Source: Pseudomonas frederiksbergensis (GTDB lineage Bacteria > Pseudomonadota > Gammaproteobacteria > Pseudomonadales > Pseudomonadaceae). From it: a stretch of DNA of 64,000 nucleotides. Under the pieces are notes generated by a model. The model made no database searches, had not been told where the DNA came from, and saw only the letters and a list, made by a program, of their open reading frames with translations. Numbering within the stretch: the first letter of the stretch is position 1; each line of letters begins with the position of its first letter. Positions 9,411 to 18,571 of this stretch are shown piece after piece. The stretch is taken from positions 1-64,000 of the forward strand of contig NZ_JQGJ02000013.1 of assembly GCF_000802155.2 (NCBI RefSeq), written 5' to 3'. The position numbers were made by a program, and so were the translations under genes.

Positions 9411-9435
9411 AAAACGCCCCCTAGTGGGGCGTTTT
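9411..9435 (+). terminator. Terminator after yidC
   Basis: A 10-bp perfect stem AAAACGCCCC (9411-9420) / GGGGCGTTTT (9426-9435) with a CTAGT loop, ending in T residues. An exact DnaA-box 9-mer (9396-9404) lies just before it. Confidence 0.85.
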
Positions 9436-9467
9436 GCTATCTGTCACTTTTGTCTGGATACCGCTTT

Positions 9468-10838
9468 ATGAGCGCACCGCGTGAAACCATTGCCGCCGTC
9501 GCCACCGCCCAAGGTCGCGGCGGTGTCGGCATTGTCCGCATTTCCGGGCCGTTGGCCAGTGTCGCGGCCAAGGCTATCAGCGGCCGTGAACTCAAACCGC
9601 GGTTCGCTCACTACGGGCCGTTCCTTGATGGGCAGCAGCAAGTGTTGGATGAAGGACTGGCCTTGTATTTCCCGGGGCCTAACTCATTCACCGGCGAAGA
9701 TGTACTGGAACTGCAGGGCCACGGCGGCCCAGTTGTCCTGGACATGCTGCTCAAGCGTTGCCTCGAGCTGGGCTGTCGCCTGGCGCGACCGGGGGAATTC
9801 AGTGAACGGGCCTTTCTCAACGACAAACTCGACCTGGCCCAGGCCGAGGCGATTGCCGATTTGATTGAAGCGAGCTCCGCGCAAGCGGCCCGCAACGCAT
9901 TGCGATCCTTGCAGGGGGCGTTTTCCCAACGGGTGCATAACCTCACCGAGCAATTGATCGGCCTGCGGATCTATGTCGAGGCCGCGATCGATTTCCCGGA
10001 AGAAGAAATCGACTTCCTCGCCGATGGCCATGTGCTGAGCATGCTCGACAAGGTGCGCGATGAGTTATCCACAGTGCTTCGTGAAGCGGGCCAAGGCGCG
10101 TTGTTGCGTGACGGGATGACCGTGGTGATCGCTGGACGACCGAACGCCGGCAAATCCAGCCTACTGAATGCCCTGGCCGGGCGCGAGGCTGCGATCGTCA
10201 CCGAGATTGCCGGCACCACCCGGGATATCTTGCGTGAACATATCCACATCGATGGCATGCCCCTGCACGTGGTGGACACTGCAGGCTTGCGCGATACCGA
10301 CGACCAAGTGGAAAAAATCGGCGTTGAACGCGCCCTCAAGGCCATTGGTGAAGCTGACCGGGTGTTGCTGGTGGTAGATGCCACCGCGCCTGAAGCGGAT
10401 GATCCCTTTGCACTGTGGCCGGAATTCCTTGAAGTCCGCCCGGACCCATCGAAAGTCACGCTGATTCGTAACAAGGCCGACCTGACGGGGGAAGCAATTG
10501 TCCTCGAGGTCAGCACTGACGGCCATGTGACTATCAGCCTGAGCGCGAAGTCGGCGGGTGAAGGCCTGGAATTGCTGCGCGAGCACCTCAAGGCGTGCAT
10601 GGGTTATGAGCAGACTTCGGAAAGCAGCTTCAGCGCACGTCGGCGACATCTTGAAGCGTTGCGCCATGCCAGCGCGGCGCTGGAACACGGTCGCGCGCAG
10701 CTGACCTTGGCGGGGGCGGGTGAGTTGTTGGCCGAAGACCTTCGGCAGGCCCAACATTCCCTTGGGGAAATTACCGGCGCCTTCAGCTCCGACGACCTGT
10801 TGGGGCGGATCTTTTCCAGCTTCTGCATCGGTAAATAA
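9468..10838 (+). CDS. mnmE: tRNA uridine-5-carboxymethylaminomethyl modification GTPase MnmE
   Basis: MnmE (TrmE) acts with MnmG to modify the wobble uridine of several tRNAs. The 456-residue protein has an N-terminal tetrahydrofolate-binding domain (RETIAAVATAQGRGGVGIVR), a helical domain, an inserted Ras-like G domain with P-loop GRPNAGKSS, DTAG switch and NKAD, and the invariant C-terminal CIGK. The frame opens 18 bp earlier, but MSAPRETIAAV is the family start. Its partner mnmG is next, beyond a 561-bp box-rich gap. Confidence 0.96.
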   Translation: MSAPRETIAAVATAQGRGGVGIVRISGPLASVAAKAISGRELKPRFAHYGPFLDGQQQVLDEGLALYFPGPNSFTGEDVLELQGHGGPVVLDMLLKRCLELGCRLARPGEFSERAFLNDKLDLAQAEAIADLIEASSAQAARNALRSLQGAFSQRVHNLTEQLIGLRIYVEAAIDFPEEEIDFLADGHVLSMLDKVRDELSTVLREAGQGALLRDGMTVVIAGRPNAGKSSLLNALAGREAAIVTEIAGTTRDILREHIHIDGMPLHVVDTAGLRDTDDQVEKIGVERALKAIGEADRVLLVVDATAPEADDPFALWPEFLEVRPDPSKVTLIRNKADLTGEAIVLEVSTDGHVTISLSAKSAGEGLELLREHLKACMGYEQTSESSFSARRRHLEALRHASAALEHGRAQLTLAGAGELLAEDLRQAQHSLGEITGAFSSDDLLGRIFSSFCIGK

Positions 10839-10850
10839 TCCCCCCTTTCA

Positions 10851-10897
10851 AACCGGGTTTGTCCTCGAAGCCTCTCGAGTCCAGCGCAAACCCGGTT
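10851..10897. repeat. Inverted repeat downstream of mnmE
   Basis: AACCGGGTTTG (10851-10861) is exactly complementary to CAAACCCGGTT (10887-10897) around a 25-nt loop. It starts 12 bp past the mnmE stop and may be a factor-assisted terminator or RNA-end structure. There is no U-run. Confidence 0.5.
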
Positions 10898-11399
10898 CCT
10901 CCCCTCTGTTTTTGAAACGATTGCCCTTGATGGCGGCTTACCTGTGGACGCTGCTGCGGTCCATTGCGGCGGTTTTCTGTGAATTAAGCCCTGTGAATAA
11001 CTGCCATTGAGGTCGGTTGATAAACCCACTCCAAAACTGAAGATAACCGCCGCTGTGGATAACCTGCCCTTTCATCCACAGGCTTACACCGGTTATCCAA
11101 GCCCCTCATGGCCAGCTTACCACAGGGTTTTGAATCTCTGTACACTACGTAAAATAAGGCCTACAGCGGGTTATCCACAGAAATGTGGTTCAGTAAGAAT
11201 AAACATAAAAACAAAGATTCTATAAATTTCTTTCTTTTTTATTTTTTTAACCGCAAGTTCTCCACAGCTGGTTAAATTTTGTGCAAAGGGTTCTTTAGAA
11301 AGGGCGAAGTCCCTATACTTGCCGACCTGGCTCGAAAAACGCCCAGGCCAGACTCAAAACCTATTTCCGAATTAACTGAATAAAGCAGGCACGAGGTGC
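10898..11399. other. DnaA-box-rich intergenic region upstream of mnmG
   Basis: No gene is supported here. Exact DnaA boxes lie at 11054-11062 (-) and 11171-11179 (+). Near-matches are TGTGAATAA (10992-11000), TCATCCACA (11072-11080), TTATCCAAG (11093-11101) and TTCTCCACA (11258-11266). A very AT-rich run lies at about 11196-11250. The region carries the mnmG promoter and resembles a second, weaker origin-like cluster. Confidence 0.7.
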
Positions 11400-13301
11400 G
11401 TGGTGGATTTCCCTTCCCGTTTTGAAGTGATCGTCATCGGCGGCGGTCATGCCGGTACCGAGGCAGCACTTGCATCAGCACGCATGGGGGCCAAGACCCT
11501 GTTGCTGACGCATAACGTGGAAACCCTCGGAGCCATGAGCTGCAACCCTGCCATTGGTGGCATCGGCAAAAGCCACCTGGTCAAGGAAATCGATGCCCTT
11601 GGCGGCGCGATGGCCATTGCCACTGATAAGGGTGGTATCCAGTTTCGTGTATTGAACAGCCGCAAAGGCCCAGCCGTGCGCGCAACCCGCGCCCAGGCCG
11701 ACCGAGTTCTGTACAAGGCCGCTGTCCGCGAAATCCTGGAAAACCAGCCGAACCTGTGGATATTTCAACAAGCAGCCGATGACCTGATCGTTGAGCAGGA
11801 CCGGGTACGCGGTGTCGTCACACAAATGGGCCTGCGTTTCTTCGCCGATTCCGTGGTGTTGACCACCGGGACCTTCCTCGGCGGACTTATCCACATCGGT
11901 TTGCAGAATTTTTCCGGCGGTCGCGCCGGGGATCCGCCGTCGATTGCTCTGGCTCACCGTCTGCGTGAGTTGCCATTGCGTGTCGGGCGCCTGAAAACCG
12001 GTACGCCACCTCGCATCGACGGCAAATCCGTGGATTTCTCGGTGATGACCGAGCAACCTGGCGATACTCCGATCCCGGTGATGTCATTCATGGGTAACAA
12101 GGAACAGCATCCACGCCAGGTCAGTTGCTGGATCACCCACACCAACGCCCGCACCCACGAAATCATCGCGGCGAACCTCGATCGTTCGCCGATGTATTCC
12201 GCTGCCGGTGAAATCGAAGGTGTAGGCCCGCGCTATTGCCCGTCGATCGAAGACAAGATCCATCGCTTTGCCGACAAGGAAAGCCATCAGGTGTTCATCG
12301 AACCGGAAGGTTTGACCACCCATGAGCTGTATCCGAACGGGATATCCACAAGCCTGCCGTTCGACGTGCAGTTGCAGATCGTGCAATCGATCCGTGGCAT
12401 GGAGAACGCGCACATCGTGCGTCCAGGTTATGCGATCGAGTACGACTACTTCGATCCGCGCGATCTGAAGTACAGCCTGGAAACCAAAGTCATCGGCGGT
12501 CTGTTCTTCGCCGGGCAAATCAACGGCACCACCGGTTACGAAGAAGCGGGTGCCCAGGGTTTGCTCGCCGGTGCCAACGCCGCACTGCTCGCCAAGGGCA
12601 AAGAAGCGTGGTGCCCGCGTCGCGATGAGGCGTACATCGGCGTGCTGGTGGATGACCTAATTACCCTGGGCACTCAGGAACCGTATCGGATGTTCACCTC
12701 CCGCGCCGAATACCGCCTGATCCTGCGTGAAGACAACGCCGACCTGCGCTTGACCGAGAAAGGTCGCGAACTGGGGTTGGTGGACGACGCGCGCTGGGCC
12801 GCGTTCTGCAAGAAACGCGAGAGCATCGAGCTGGAAGAGCAGCGCCTGAAAAGCACCTGGGTTCGTCCCGGTACTGAGCAAGGCGATGCCATCGCGGCGA
12901 AATTCGGTACGCCACTGACCCACGAATACAACCTGCTCAACCTCTTGAGCCGTCCGGAAATCGATTATGCCGGGCTGGTGGAAGTGACCGGCCAGGGCGC
13001 TGAAGATCCGCAGGTAGCCGAGCAGGTCGAGATCAAGACCAAGTACGCCGGTTACATCGATCGCCAGCAGGATGAAATCGCTCGCCTGCGCGCCAGCGAA
13101 AACACCAAGCTGCCTGTGGATATCGATTACACCGGCATTTCCGGATTGTCGAAAGAAATCCAGAGCAAGCTCGGTGCAACCCGTCCCGAGACCCTGGGCC
13201 AGGCTTCGCGCATTCCCGGCGTGACGCCGGCGGCGATTTCCCTGTTGATGATTCATTTGAAAAAACGCGGCGCGGGCCGCCAGTTGGAGCAAAGCGCTTG
13301 A
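11400..13301 (+). CDS. mnmG: tRNA uridine-5-carboxymethylaminomethyl modification enzyme MnmG
   Basis: MnmG (GidA) is the FAD/NADH-dependent partner of MnmE in cmnm5U34 formation. The 633-residue protein starts MVDFPSRFEVIVIGGGHAGTE, whose GGGHAG is the Rossmann FAD-binding loop, followed by the conserved ETLGAMSCNPAIGGIGKSHL and GGRAGDPPS segments and the helical C-terminal MnmE-binding domain. The start is the GTG at 11400 or the adjacent GTG at 11403. The last 4 bp overlap rsmG. Confidence 0.97.
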   Translation: MVDFPSRFEVIVIGGGHAGTEAALASARMGAKTLLLTHNVETLGAMSCNPAIGGIGKSHLVKEIDALGGAMAIATDKGGIQFRVLNSRKGPAVRATRAQADRVLYKAAVREILENQPNLWIFQQAADDLIVEQDRVRGVVTQMGLRFFADSVVLTTGTFLGGLIHIGLQNFSGGRAGDPPSIALAHRLRELPLRVGRLKTGTPPRIDGKSVDFSVMTEQPGDTPIPVMSFMGNKEQHPRQVSCWITHTNARTHEIIAANLDRSPMYSAAGEIEGVGPRYCPSIEDKIHRFADKESHQVFIEPEGLTTHELYPNGISTSLPFDVQLQIVQSIRGMENAHIVRPGYAIEYDYFDPRDLKYSLETKVIGGLFFAGQINGTTGYEEAGAQGLLAGANAALLAKGKEAWCPRRDEAYIGVLVDDLITLGTQEPYRMFTSRAEYRLILREDNADLRLTEKGRELGLVDDARWAAFCKKRESIELEEQRLKSTWVRPGTEQGDAIAAKFGTPLTHEYNLLNLLSRPEIDYAGLVEVTGQGAEDPQVAEQVEIKTKYAGYIDRQQDEIARLRASENTKLPVDIDYTGISGLSKEIQSKLGATRPETLGQASRIPGVTPAAISLLMIHLKKRGAGRQLEQSA

Positions 13302-13942
13302 GTTCGATGGTCACCTCGCAACACGCTGCAGAGTTATCCACAGGTGCCCGTGAGCTCGGCGTCAGCCTGACCGAAGTCCAGCACACGCAACTGCTGGGTT
13401 ACCTGGCGCTGTTGATCAAATGGAACAAGGCCTACAACCTGACCGCCGTGCGCGATCCGGATGAAATGGTCTCGCGGCATTTGCTCGACAGTCTCAGCGT
13501 CATGTCCTTCATCGAAAACGGTCGTTGGCTGGATGTCGGCAGCGGCGGTGGCATGCCGGGCATTCCGCTGGCGATCCTGTTTCCCGACTCGCAAGTGACC
13601 TGTTTGGACAGCAACGGCAAGAAAACCCGCTTCCTGACCCAGGTCAAACTTGAGCTCAAGCTGGATAACCTGCAAGTTATCCACAGCCGCGTCGAAGCGT
13701 TCCAGCCTGCCGAGCCGTTCAACGGGATCATCTCCCGGGCGTTCAGCAGCATGGAGAACTTCAGCAACTGGACTCGCCACCTGGGCGATGCCGATACGCG
13801 CTGGCTGGCAATGAAGGGCGTTCATCCGGCCGATGAGCTGGTAGCATTGCCGGCAGACTTCCACCTCGATAGCGAACACGCCTTGGCCGTCCCCGGTTGC
13901 CAAGGCCAACGCCATCTGCTGATACTGCGCCGCACGGCATGA
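13298..13942 (+). CDS. rsmG: 16S rRNA (guanine-N7) methyltransferase RsmG
   Basis: RsmG (GidB) methylates G527 of 16S rRNA. The 214-residue protein contains the SAM-binding loop WLDVGSGGGMPGIPLAI near residue 75 and the family segment IKWNKAYNLTAVRDPDEMV. The start is a TTG at 13298 that overlaps the mnmG stop, giving the usual Pseudomonas length. Two exact DnaA-box 9-mers lie inside it (13334, 13677). It precedes parA by 18 bp. Confidence 0.95.
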   Translation: MSSMVTSQHAAELSTGARELGVSLTEVQHTQLLGYLALLIKWNKAYNLTAVRDPDEMVSRHLLDSLSVMSFIENGRWLDVGSGGGMPGIPLAILFPDSQVTCLDSNGKKTRFLTQVKLELKLDNLQVIHSRVEAFQPAEPFNGIISRAFSSMENFSNWTRHLGDADTRWLAMKGVHPADELVALPADFHLDSEHALAVPGCQGQRHLLILRRTA

Positions 13943-13960
13943 TTGGGAACACAAGCAAGA

Positions 13961-14758
13961 ATGGCTAAGGTATTCGCGATAGCGAACCAGAAAGGTGGTG
14001 TGGGCAAGACCACCACCTGCATCAACCTCGCAGCATCCCTGGTCGCGACCAAGCGCCGGGTGCTGTTGATCGATCTCGATCCACAGGGCAACGCCACCAT
14101 GGGTAGCGGTGTGGATAAACATGGCCTGGAAAACTCCATCTACGATGTCCTGATCGGCGAATGCGATCTGGGCCAGGCCATGCACTTCTCCGAACACGGC
14201 GGTTATCAACTGCTGCCGGCCAACCGTGACCTGACGGCGGCCGAAGTGGTGCTGCTGGAAATGCAGATGAAGGAAAGCCGTCTGCGCAGCGCCTTGGCGC
14301 CGATCCGGGAAAACTACGACTACATCCTGATCGATTGCCCGCCATCGCTGTCGATGCTGACCCTCAACGCCCTGGTGGCGGCCGATGGGGTGATTATCCC
14401 CATGCAGTGCGAGTACTTCGCCCTGGAAGGGTTGAGCGACCTTGTGGATAACATCAAGCGAATCGCCGAACTGCTGAACCCTGAGCTGAAGGTCGAGGGC
14501 CTGTTGCGGACCATGTACGATCCGCGCCTGAGCCTGATGAACGACGTTTCCGCCCAGCTCAAGGAGCATTTCGGCGAGCAGCTCTACGACACGGTCATCC
14601 CACGCAACATCCGCCTGGCCGAAGCGCCGAGCTACGGCATGCCGGCCCTGGCCTACGACAAACAATCCCGTGGTGCGCTGGCCTACCTGGCCCTGGCGGG
14701 CGAGATGGTTCGCCGTCAGCGCCGCCAACCACGCATCGCTGCAGCCCAGCCAACTTAA
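13961..14758 (+). CDS. parA: Chromosome-partitioning ATPase ParA (Soj)
   Basis: ParA is a Walker-type ATPase that binds DNA non-specifically and moves ParB-parS complexes. The 265-residue protein opens MAKVFAIANQKGGVGKTTTC with the deviant Walker A motif KGGVGKTT. LLIDLDPQGN and the Walker B DYILIDCPP follow. The frame is open from 13943, but the ATG at 13961 gives the family N-terminus. It precedes parB by 9 bp and acts on the parS sites found in recF. Confidence 0.96.
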   Translation: MAKVFAIANQKGGVGKTTTCINLAASLVATKRRVLLIDLDPQGNATMGSGVDKHGLENSIYDVLIGECDLGQAMHFSEHGGYQLLPANRDLTAAEVVLLEMQMKESRLRSALAPIRENYDYILIDCPPSLSMLTLNALVAADGVIIPMQCEYFALEGLSDLVDNIKRIAELLNPELKVEGLLRTMYDPRLSLMNDVSAQLKEHFGEQLYDTVIPRNIRLAEAPSYGMPALAYDKQSRGALAYLALAGEMVRRQRRQPRIAAAQPT

Positions 14759-14767
14759 GGAAACCCC

Positions 14768-15640
14768 ATGGCCGTCAAGAAACGAGGTCTCGGACGTGGA
14801 CTGGATGCGCTGCTCAGCGGTCCGACTGTCAGTTCGCTGGAAGAGCAGGCCGTGCAGGCCGATCAGCGCGAACTGCAACATTTGCCCCTTGACCTGATCC
14901 AGCGCGGCAAATACCAGCCGCGCCGGGACATGGACCCGCAGGCCTTGGAAGAGCTGGCACAGTCGATCAAGACCCAGGGCGTGATGCAACCGATCGTTGT
15001 GCGGCCGATCGCCGACGGACGTTTCGAAATCATCGCTGGCGAACGCCGCTGGCGCGCCAGTCAGCAGGCCGGGCAGGAAACCATTCCTGCGATGGTCCGT
15101 GATGTGCCGGACGAAACCGCCATTGCCATGGCGCTGATCGAGAATATCCAGCGCGAAGACCTCAACCCGATCGAAGAAGCCGTGGCCCTGCAACGTCTGC
15201 AGCAAGAATTCCAGCTGACCCAACAGCAAGTCGCCGAAGCGGTGGGCAAGTCCCGGGTGACGGTGGCCAACCTGCTACGACTGATTGCCTTGCCCGAAGT
15301 CATCAAGACCATGCTGTCCCATGGCGACCTGGAAATGGGTCATGCCCGTGCATTGCTCGGTTTGCCGGAAAATCAACAGGTTGAAGGGGCGCGACATGTT
15401 GTCGCACGCGGGCTGACCGTGCGCCAAACCGAGGCACTGGTCCGTCAGTGGTTGAGTGGTAAACCTGCGCCTGTCGAAGCGGCAAAACCCGATCCGGATA
15501 TCGCTCGCCTGGAGCAGCGCCTGGCCGAGCGCCTAGGCTCTGCGGTGCAGATTCGCCACGGAAAGAAGGGCAAAGGGCAACTGGTGATCGGCTATAACTC
15601 CCTTGATGAGCTGCAAGGTGTTCTTGCGCACATTCGCTGA
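14768..15640 (+). CDS. parB: Chromosome-partitioning protein ParB (Spo0J)
   Basis: ParB is a CTPase clamp that loads at parS and spreads. The 290-residue protein has the N-terminal basic MAVKKRGLGRGLDALLSG tail (the ParA-contact region in family members), the GERRWRA CTP-binding box, the ENIQREDLNPIEEA segment, a helix-turn-helix around QQQVAEAVGKSRVTVANLLR, and a C-terminal dimerisation domain. It is co-transcribed with parA. Two cognate parS palindromes lie at 2.6 and 3.2 kb. Confidence 0.96.
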   Translation: MAVKKRGLGRGLDALLSGPTVSSLEEQAVQADQRELQHLPLDLIQRGKYQPRRDMDPQALEELAQSIKTQGVMQPIVVRPIADGRFEIIAGERRWRASQQAGQETIPAMVRDVPDETAIAMALIENIQREDLNPIEEAVALQRLQQEFQLTQQQVAEAVGKSRVTVANLLRLIALPEVIKTMLSHGDLEMGHARALLGLPENQQVEGARHVVARGLTVRQTEALVRQWLSGKPAPVEAAKPDPDIARLEQRLAERLGSAVQIRHGKKGKGQLVIGYNSLDELQGVLAHIR

Positions 15641-15685
15641 AACAATTGCTCTTGTAGCGCGCAGTCGGAAATCACTACCTGAAGG

Positions 15686-15714
15686 TTGAATAGGGGCAGA
15701 ACCGCCCCTATACT
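15686..15714 (+). promoter_or_regulatory. atp operon sigma-70 promoter
   Basis: -35 TTGAAT (15686-15691) and -10 TATACT (15709-15714) with a 17-bp spacer, 75 bp before atpI. An AGGGGC/GCCCCT inverted repeat fills the spacer. Confidence 0.8.
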
Positions 15715-15788
15715 CTGCGCGCATTTTGTCGGCACAAATTATGCCAAGTTATTGAATTCAGGCAGCCGACCATTGGAGAGCAAAAGCG

Positions 15789-16196
15789 ATGGAAACACGC
15801 ACGCCAAACCGCTTGCCGTTCCATCGTCTGGCTGTTTTCCCGGTGTTGATGGCCCAGTTCGTCGTTGTACTGATCGCCGCGTTGGCGCTTTGGCAATGGA
15901 AGGGAGTCGTCGCCGGATACTCGGGTCTTTGCGGAGGCCTGATAGCCTTGCTTCCCAATATTTACTTCGCTCACAGGGCATTTCGGTTTTCCGGCGCCCG
16001 AGCAGCCCAAGCCATCGTCCGGTCTTTTTATGCCGGCGAGGCGGGGAAACTGATTTTGACGGCAGTGCTGTTTGCGCTGACGTTCGCAGGTGTGAAGCCA
16101 CTGGCGCCGCTGGCGGTATTCGGCGTGTTCCTGCTGACCCAGATGGTCAGCTGGTTCGCTCCCCTGCTAATGAGAACAAGACTTTCGAGACCTTAG
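15789..16196 (+). CDS. atpI: ATP synthase protein I
   Basis: A 135-residue, four-helix inner-membrane protein at the head of the atp operon. In other bacteria AtpI assists c-ring assembly and possibly Mg2+ uptake. The N-terminus is cytoplasmic (METRTPNRLPFHRLAVF) and the rest is hydrophobic with the conserved GGLIALLPNIYFAHRAFRF segment. It starts 75 bp after the predicted promoter and lies 16 bp before atpB. Confidence 0.92.
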   Translation: METRTPNRLPFHRLAVFPVLMAQFVVVLIAALALWQWKGVVAGYSGLCGGLIALLPNIYFAHRAFRFSGARAAQAIVRSFYAGEAGKLILTAVLFALTFAGVKPLAPLAVFGVFLLTQMVSWFAPLLMRTRLSRP

Positions 16197-16212
16197 GGCG
16201 TTTGAGGCAACC

Positions 16213-17082
16213 ATGGCAGAGACAACCGCTTCGGGCTATATCCAGCACCACTTGCAGAACCTGACCTTCGGGCAGCTACCCAATGGCGGCTGGGGCTTTG
16301 CTCACACCGCAGCAGAAGCCAAGGAAATGGGCTTCTGGGCTTTCCACGTCGATACCCTCGGCTGGTCGGTCGCGTTGGGTCTGATCTTCGTCCTTCTTTT
16401 CCGCATGGCGGCCAAGAAAGCGACTTCCGGTCAGCCTGGTGCACTGCAGAACTTCGTTGAAGTATTGGTCGAATTCGTCGATGGCAGCGTGAAAGACAGC
16501 TTCCATGGCCGTAGCCCGGTGATTGCACCGCTGGCACTGACCATCTTCGTCTGGGTGTTCCTGATGAACGCCATCGACCTGGTACCGGTCGACTGGATTC
16601 CTCAACTGGCCATCCTGATCTCCGGCGATGCTCACATCCCGTTCCGCGCCGTGTCGACCACTGACCCGAACGCGACCTTGGGCATGGCGTTCTCGGTGTT
16701 CGCACTGATCATTTTCTACAGCATCAAGGTCAAGGGCATCGGCGGCTTCATCGGCGAACTGACCCTGCACCCGTTCGGCAGCAAGAACATCCTCGTTCAA
16801 GCGTTGCTGATCCCGGTGAACTTCCTCCTGGAGTTCGTGACCCTGATCGCCAAGCCAATCTCCCTGGCCCTGCGTCTGTTCGGCAACATGTATGCCGGCG
16901 AGCTGGTGTTCATCCTGATCGCTGTGATGTTCGGCAGCGGCCTGCTCTGGCTCAGCGGCCTGGGCGTGGTGCTGCAATGGGCGTGGGCTGTGTTCCACAT
17001 CCTGATCATCACCCTGCAGGCGTTCATCTTCATGATGCTGACCATCGTCTACCTGTCGATGGCGCACGAAGAAAACCATTAA
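16213..17082 (+). CDS. atpB: ATP synthase Fo subunit a
   Basis: Subunit a forms the two proton half-channels next to the c-ring. The 289-residue multi-helix protein contains the invariant segment SLALRLFGNMYAGELVF, whose Arg is essential for proton transfer, and the C-terminal helix WAVFHILIITLQAFIFMMLT. A hairpin-rich 132-bp gap separates it from atpE. Confidence 0.97.
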   Translation: MAETTASGYIQHHLQNLTFGQLPNGGWGFAHTAAEAKEMGFWAFHVDTLGWSVALGLIFVLLFRMAAKKATSGQPGALQNFVEVLVEFVDGSVKDSFHGRSPVIAPLALTIFVWVFLMNAIDLVPVDWIPQLAILISGDAHIPFRAVSTTDPNATLGMAFSVFALIIFYSIKVKGIGGFIGELTLHPFGSKNILVQALLIPVNFLLEFVTLIAKPISLALRLFGNMYAGELVFILIAVMFGSGLLWLSGLGVVLQWAWAVFHILIITLQAFIFMMLTIVYLSMAHEENH

Positions 17083-17106
17083 GGCCAGTCTCGACTAGTC
17101 TGATGT

Positions 17107-17141
17107 CCTTCCCGGTCAAACGGGAAGGGGCCCGAACGGGC
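17107..17141 (+). promoter_or_regulatory. atpB-atpE intercistronic hairpins
   Basis: Two consecutive stems: CCTTCCCG (17107-17114) / CGGGAAGG (17121-17128), then GCCCG/CGGGC at about 17130-17141. Without a U-run they look like RNA-processing or stability elements rather than terminators. Subunit c needs about ten copies per enzyme, so differential expression here would make sense (inference). Confidence 0.55.
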
Positions 17142-17214
17142 TCGATGAAACGATTTGTTTTACCGCTTTAATCTAAAAAACCTAAACCATACGACGTAAA
17201 AGTCGGGAGGAAAG

Positions 17215-17472
17215 ATGGAAACTGTAGTTGGTCTAACCGCTATCGCTGTTGCACTGTTGATCGGCCTGGGCGCACTGGGTACCGCAATTGGTTTCGGCCT
17301 GTTGGGCGGCAAGTTCCTGGAAGGCGCCGCGCGTCAGCCAGAAATGGTTCCAATGCTGCAAGTCAAAATGTTCATCGTTGCCGGTCTGCTCGACGCCGTA
17401 ACCATGATCGGTGTTGGTATCGCTCTGTTCTTCACCTTTGCGAACCCGTTCGTTGGTCAGATCGCTGGCTGA
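17215..17472 (+). CDS. atpE: ATP synthase Fo subunit c
   Basis: An 85-residue hairpin of two membrane helices joined by the polar loop ARQPEM. Asp60 ([13 protein letters not shown]) is the proton-binding carboxylate. The residues that define Na+-binding c subunits are not apparent, so proton coupling is expected. A strong GGGAGGAA ribosome-binding site precedes the ATG, fitting high translation. Confidence 0.97.
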
Positions 17473-17530
17473 TTACTCGGATTTTCCGGGTAATTTGGTG
17501 TGATGGACAACGTAACTGCGAGGTGTTGGC

Positions 17531-18001
17531 GTGAACATTAATGCGACCCTGATTGGCCAGTCCGTTGCGTTCCTGATTTTTGTACTGTTCTGCATGAAGT
17601 TCGTATGGCCTCCGGTCATTGCGGCATTGCACGAACGTCAAAAGAAGATCGCTGATGGTCTGGACGCTGCCAGCCGAGCAGCTCGCGACCTGGAGTTGGC
17701 CCATGAGAAAGTGGGTCAGCAACTGCGCGAAGCGAAAGCTCAGGCAGCTGAAATCATCGAGCAAGCCAAGAAGCGCGGTACGCAGATTGTCGACGAAGCC
17801 CGTGAACAGGCTCGCGTCGAAGCTGACCGTGTGAAGGCTCAGGCTCAAGCCGAGATCGAACAGGAACTCAACAGCGTCAAAGACGCGCTGCGCGCCCAAG
17901 TGGGTAGCCTGGCCGTTGGCGGTGCTTCGAAGATCCTGGGTGCCACAATCGATCAAAACGCGCACGCAGAGCTGGTAAACCAACTGGCTGCTGAAATCTA
18001 A
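17531..18001 (+). CDS. atpF: ATP synthase Fo subunit b
   Basis: A 156-residue peripheral-stalk protein with one N-terminal membrane helix (MNINATLIGQSVAFLIFVLF) and a long charged coiled coil rich in Ala, Glu, Lys and Arg. It starts at GTG 17531 and lies 12 bp before atpH, its stalk partner. Confidence 0.96.
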   Translation: MNINATLIGQSVAFLIFVLFCMKFVWPPVIAALHERQKKIADGLDAASRAARDLELAHEKVGQQLREAKAQAAEIIEQAKKRGTQIVDEAREQARVEADRVKAQAQAEIEQELNSVKDALRAQVGSLAVGGASKILGATIDQNAHAELVNQLAAEI

Positions 18002-18013
18002 GCGAGGGCGATC

Positions 18014-18550
18014 ATGGCAGAACTGACCACGTTGGCCCGACCTTACGCTAAGGCGGCCTTCGAGCACGCTCAGGCCCACCAGCAACTGGCCAATTGGTCA
18101 GCCATGCTCGGCCTGGCAGCAGCGGTGTCGCAAGACGACACCATGCAGCGCGTGCTCAAGGCCCCGCGACTGACGAGCGCAGAAAAGGCCGCCACGTTCA
18201 TTGACGTGTGCGGCGACAAGTTCGATGCCAAGGCACAGAATTTCATTCACGTCGTTGCCGAAAACGACCGTCTCCCGCTTCTGCCGGAGATCGCCGCTCT
18301 TTTCGACCTGTACAAGGCCGAACAAGAGAAGTCGGTAGACGTGGAAGTGACCAGTGCTTTTGCATTGAACCAAGAACAGCAAGACAAACTCGCCAAGGTT
18401 CTCAGTGCACGACTCAACCGGGAAGTGCGCCTGCAAGTCGAGGAAGACAAGTCCCTGATAGGGGGCGTTGTAATCCGCGCCGGCGACCTGGTTATCGATG
18501 GCTCGATTCGCGGCAAAATCGCGAAACTTGCCGAAGCATTGAAATCTTGA
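18014..18550 (+). CDS. atpH: ATP synthase F1 subunit delta
   Basis: A 178-residue soluble protein (MAELTTLARPYAKAAFEHAQ), the family N-terminus. It caps the alpha3beta3 head and binds the b-subunit stalk. The C-terminal segment LIGGVVIRAGDLVIDGSIRG is the conserved delta signature. It sits between atpF and atpA. Confidence 0.96.
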   Translation: MAELTTLARPYAKAAFEHAQAHQQLANWSAMLGLAAAVSQDDTMQRVLKAPRLTSAEKAATFIDVCGDKFDAKAQNFIHVVAENDRLPLLPEIAALFDLYKAEQEKSVDVEVTSAFALNQEQQDKLAKVLSARLNREVRLQVEEDKSLIGGVVIRAGDLVIDGSIRGKIAKLAEALKS

Positions 18551-18571
18551 GTTTGAAGGGGCAGCAGAGCA

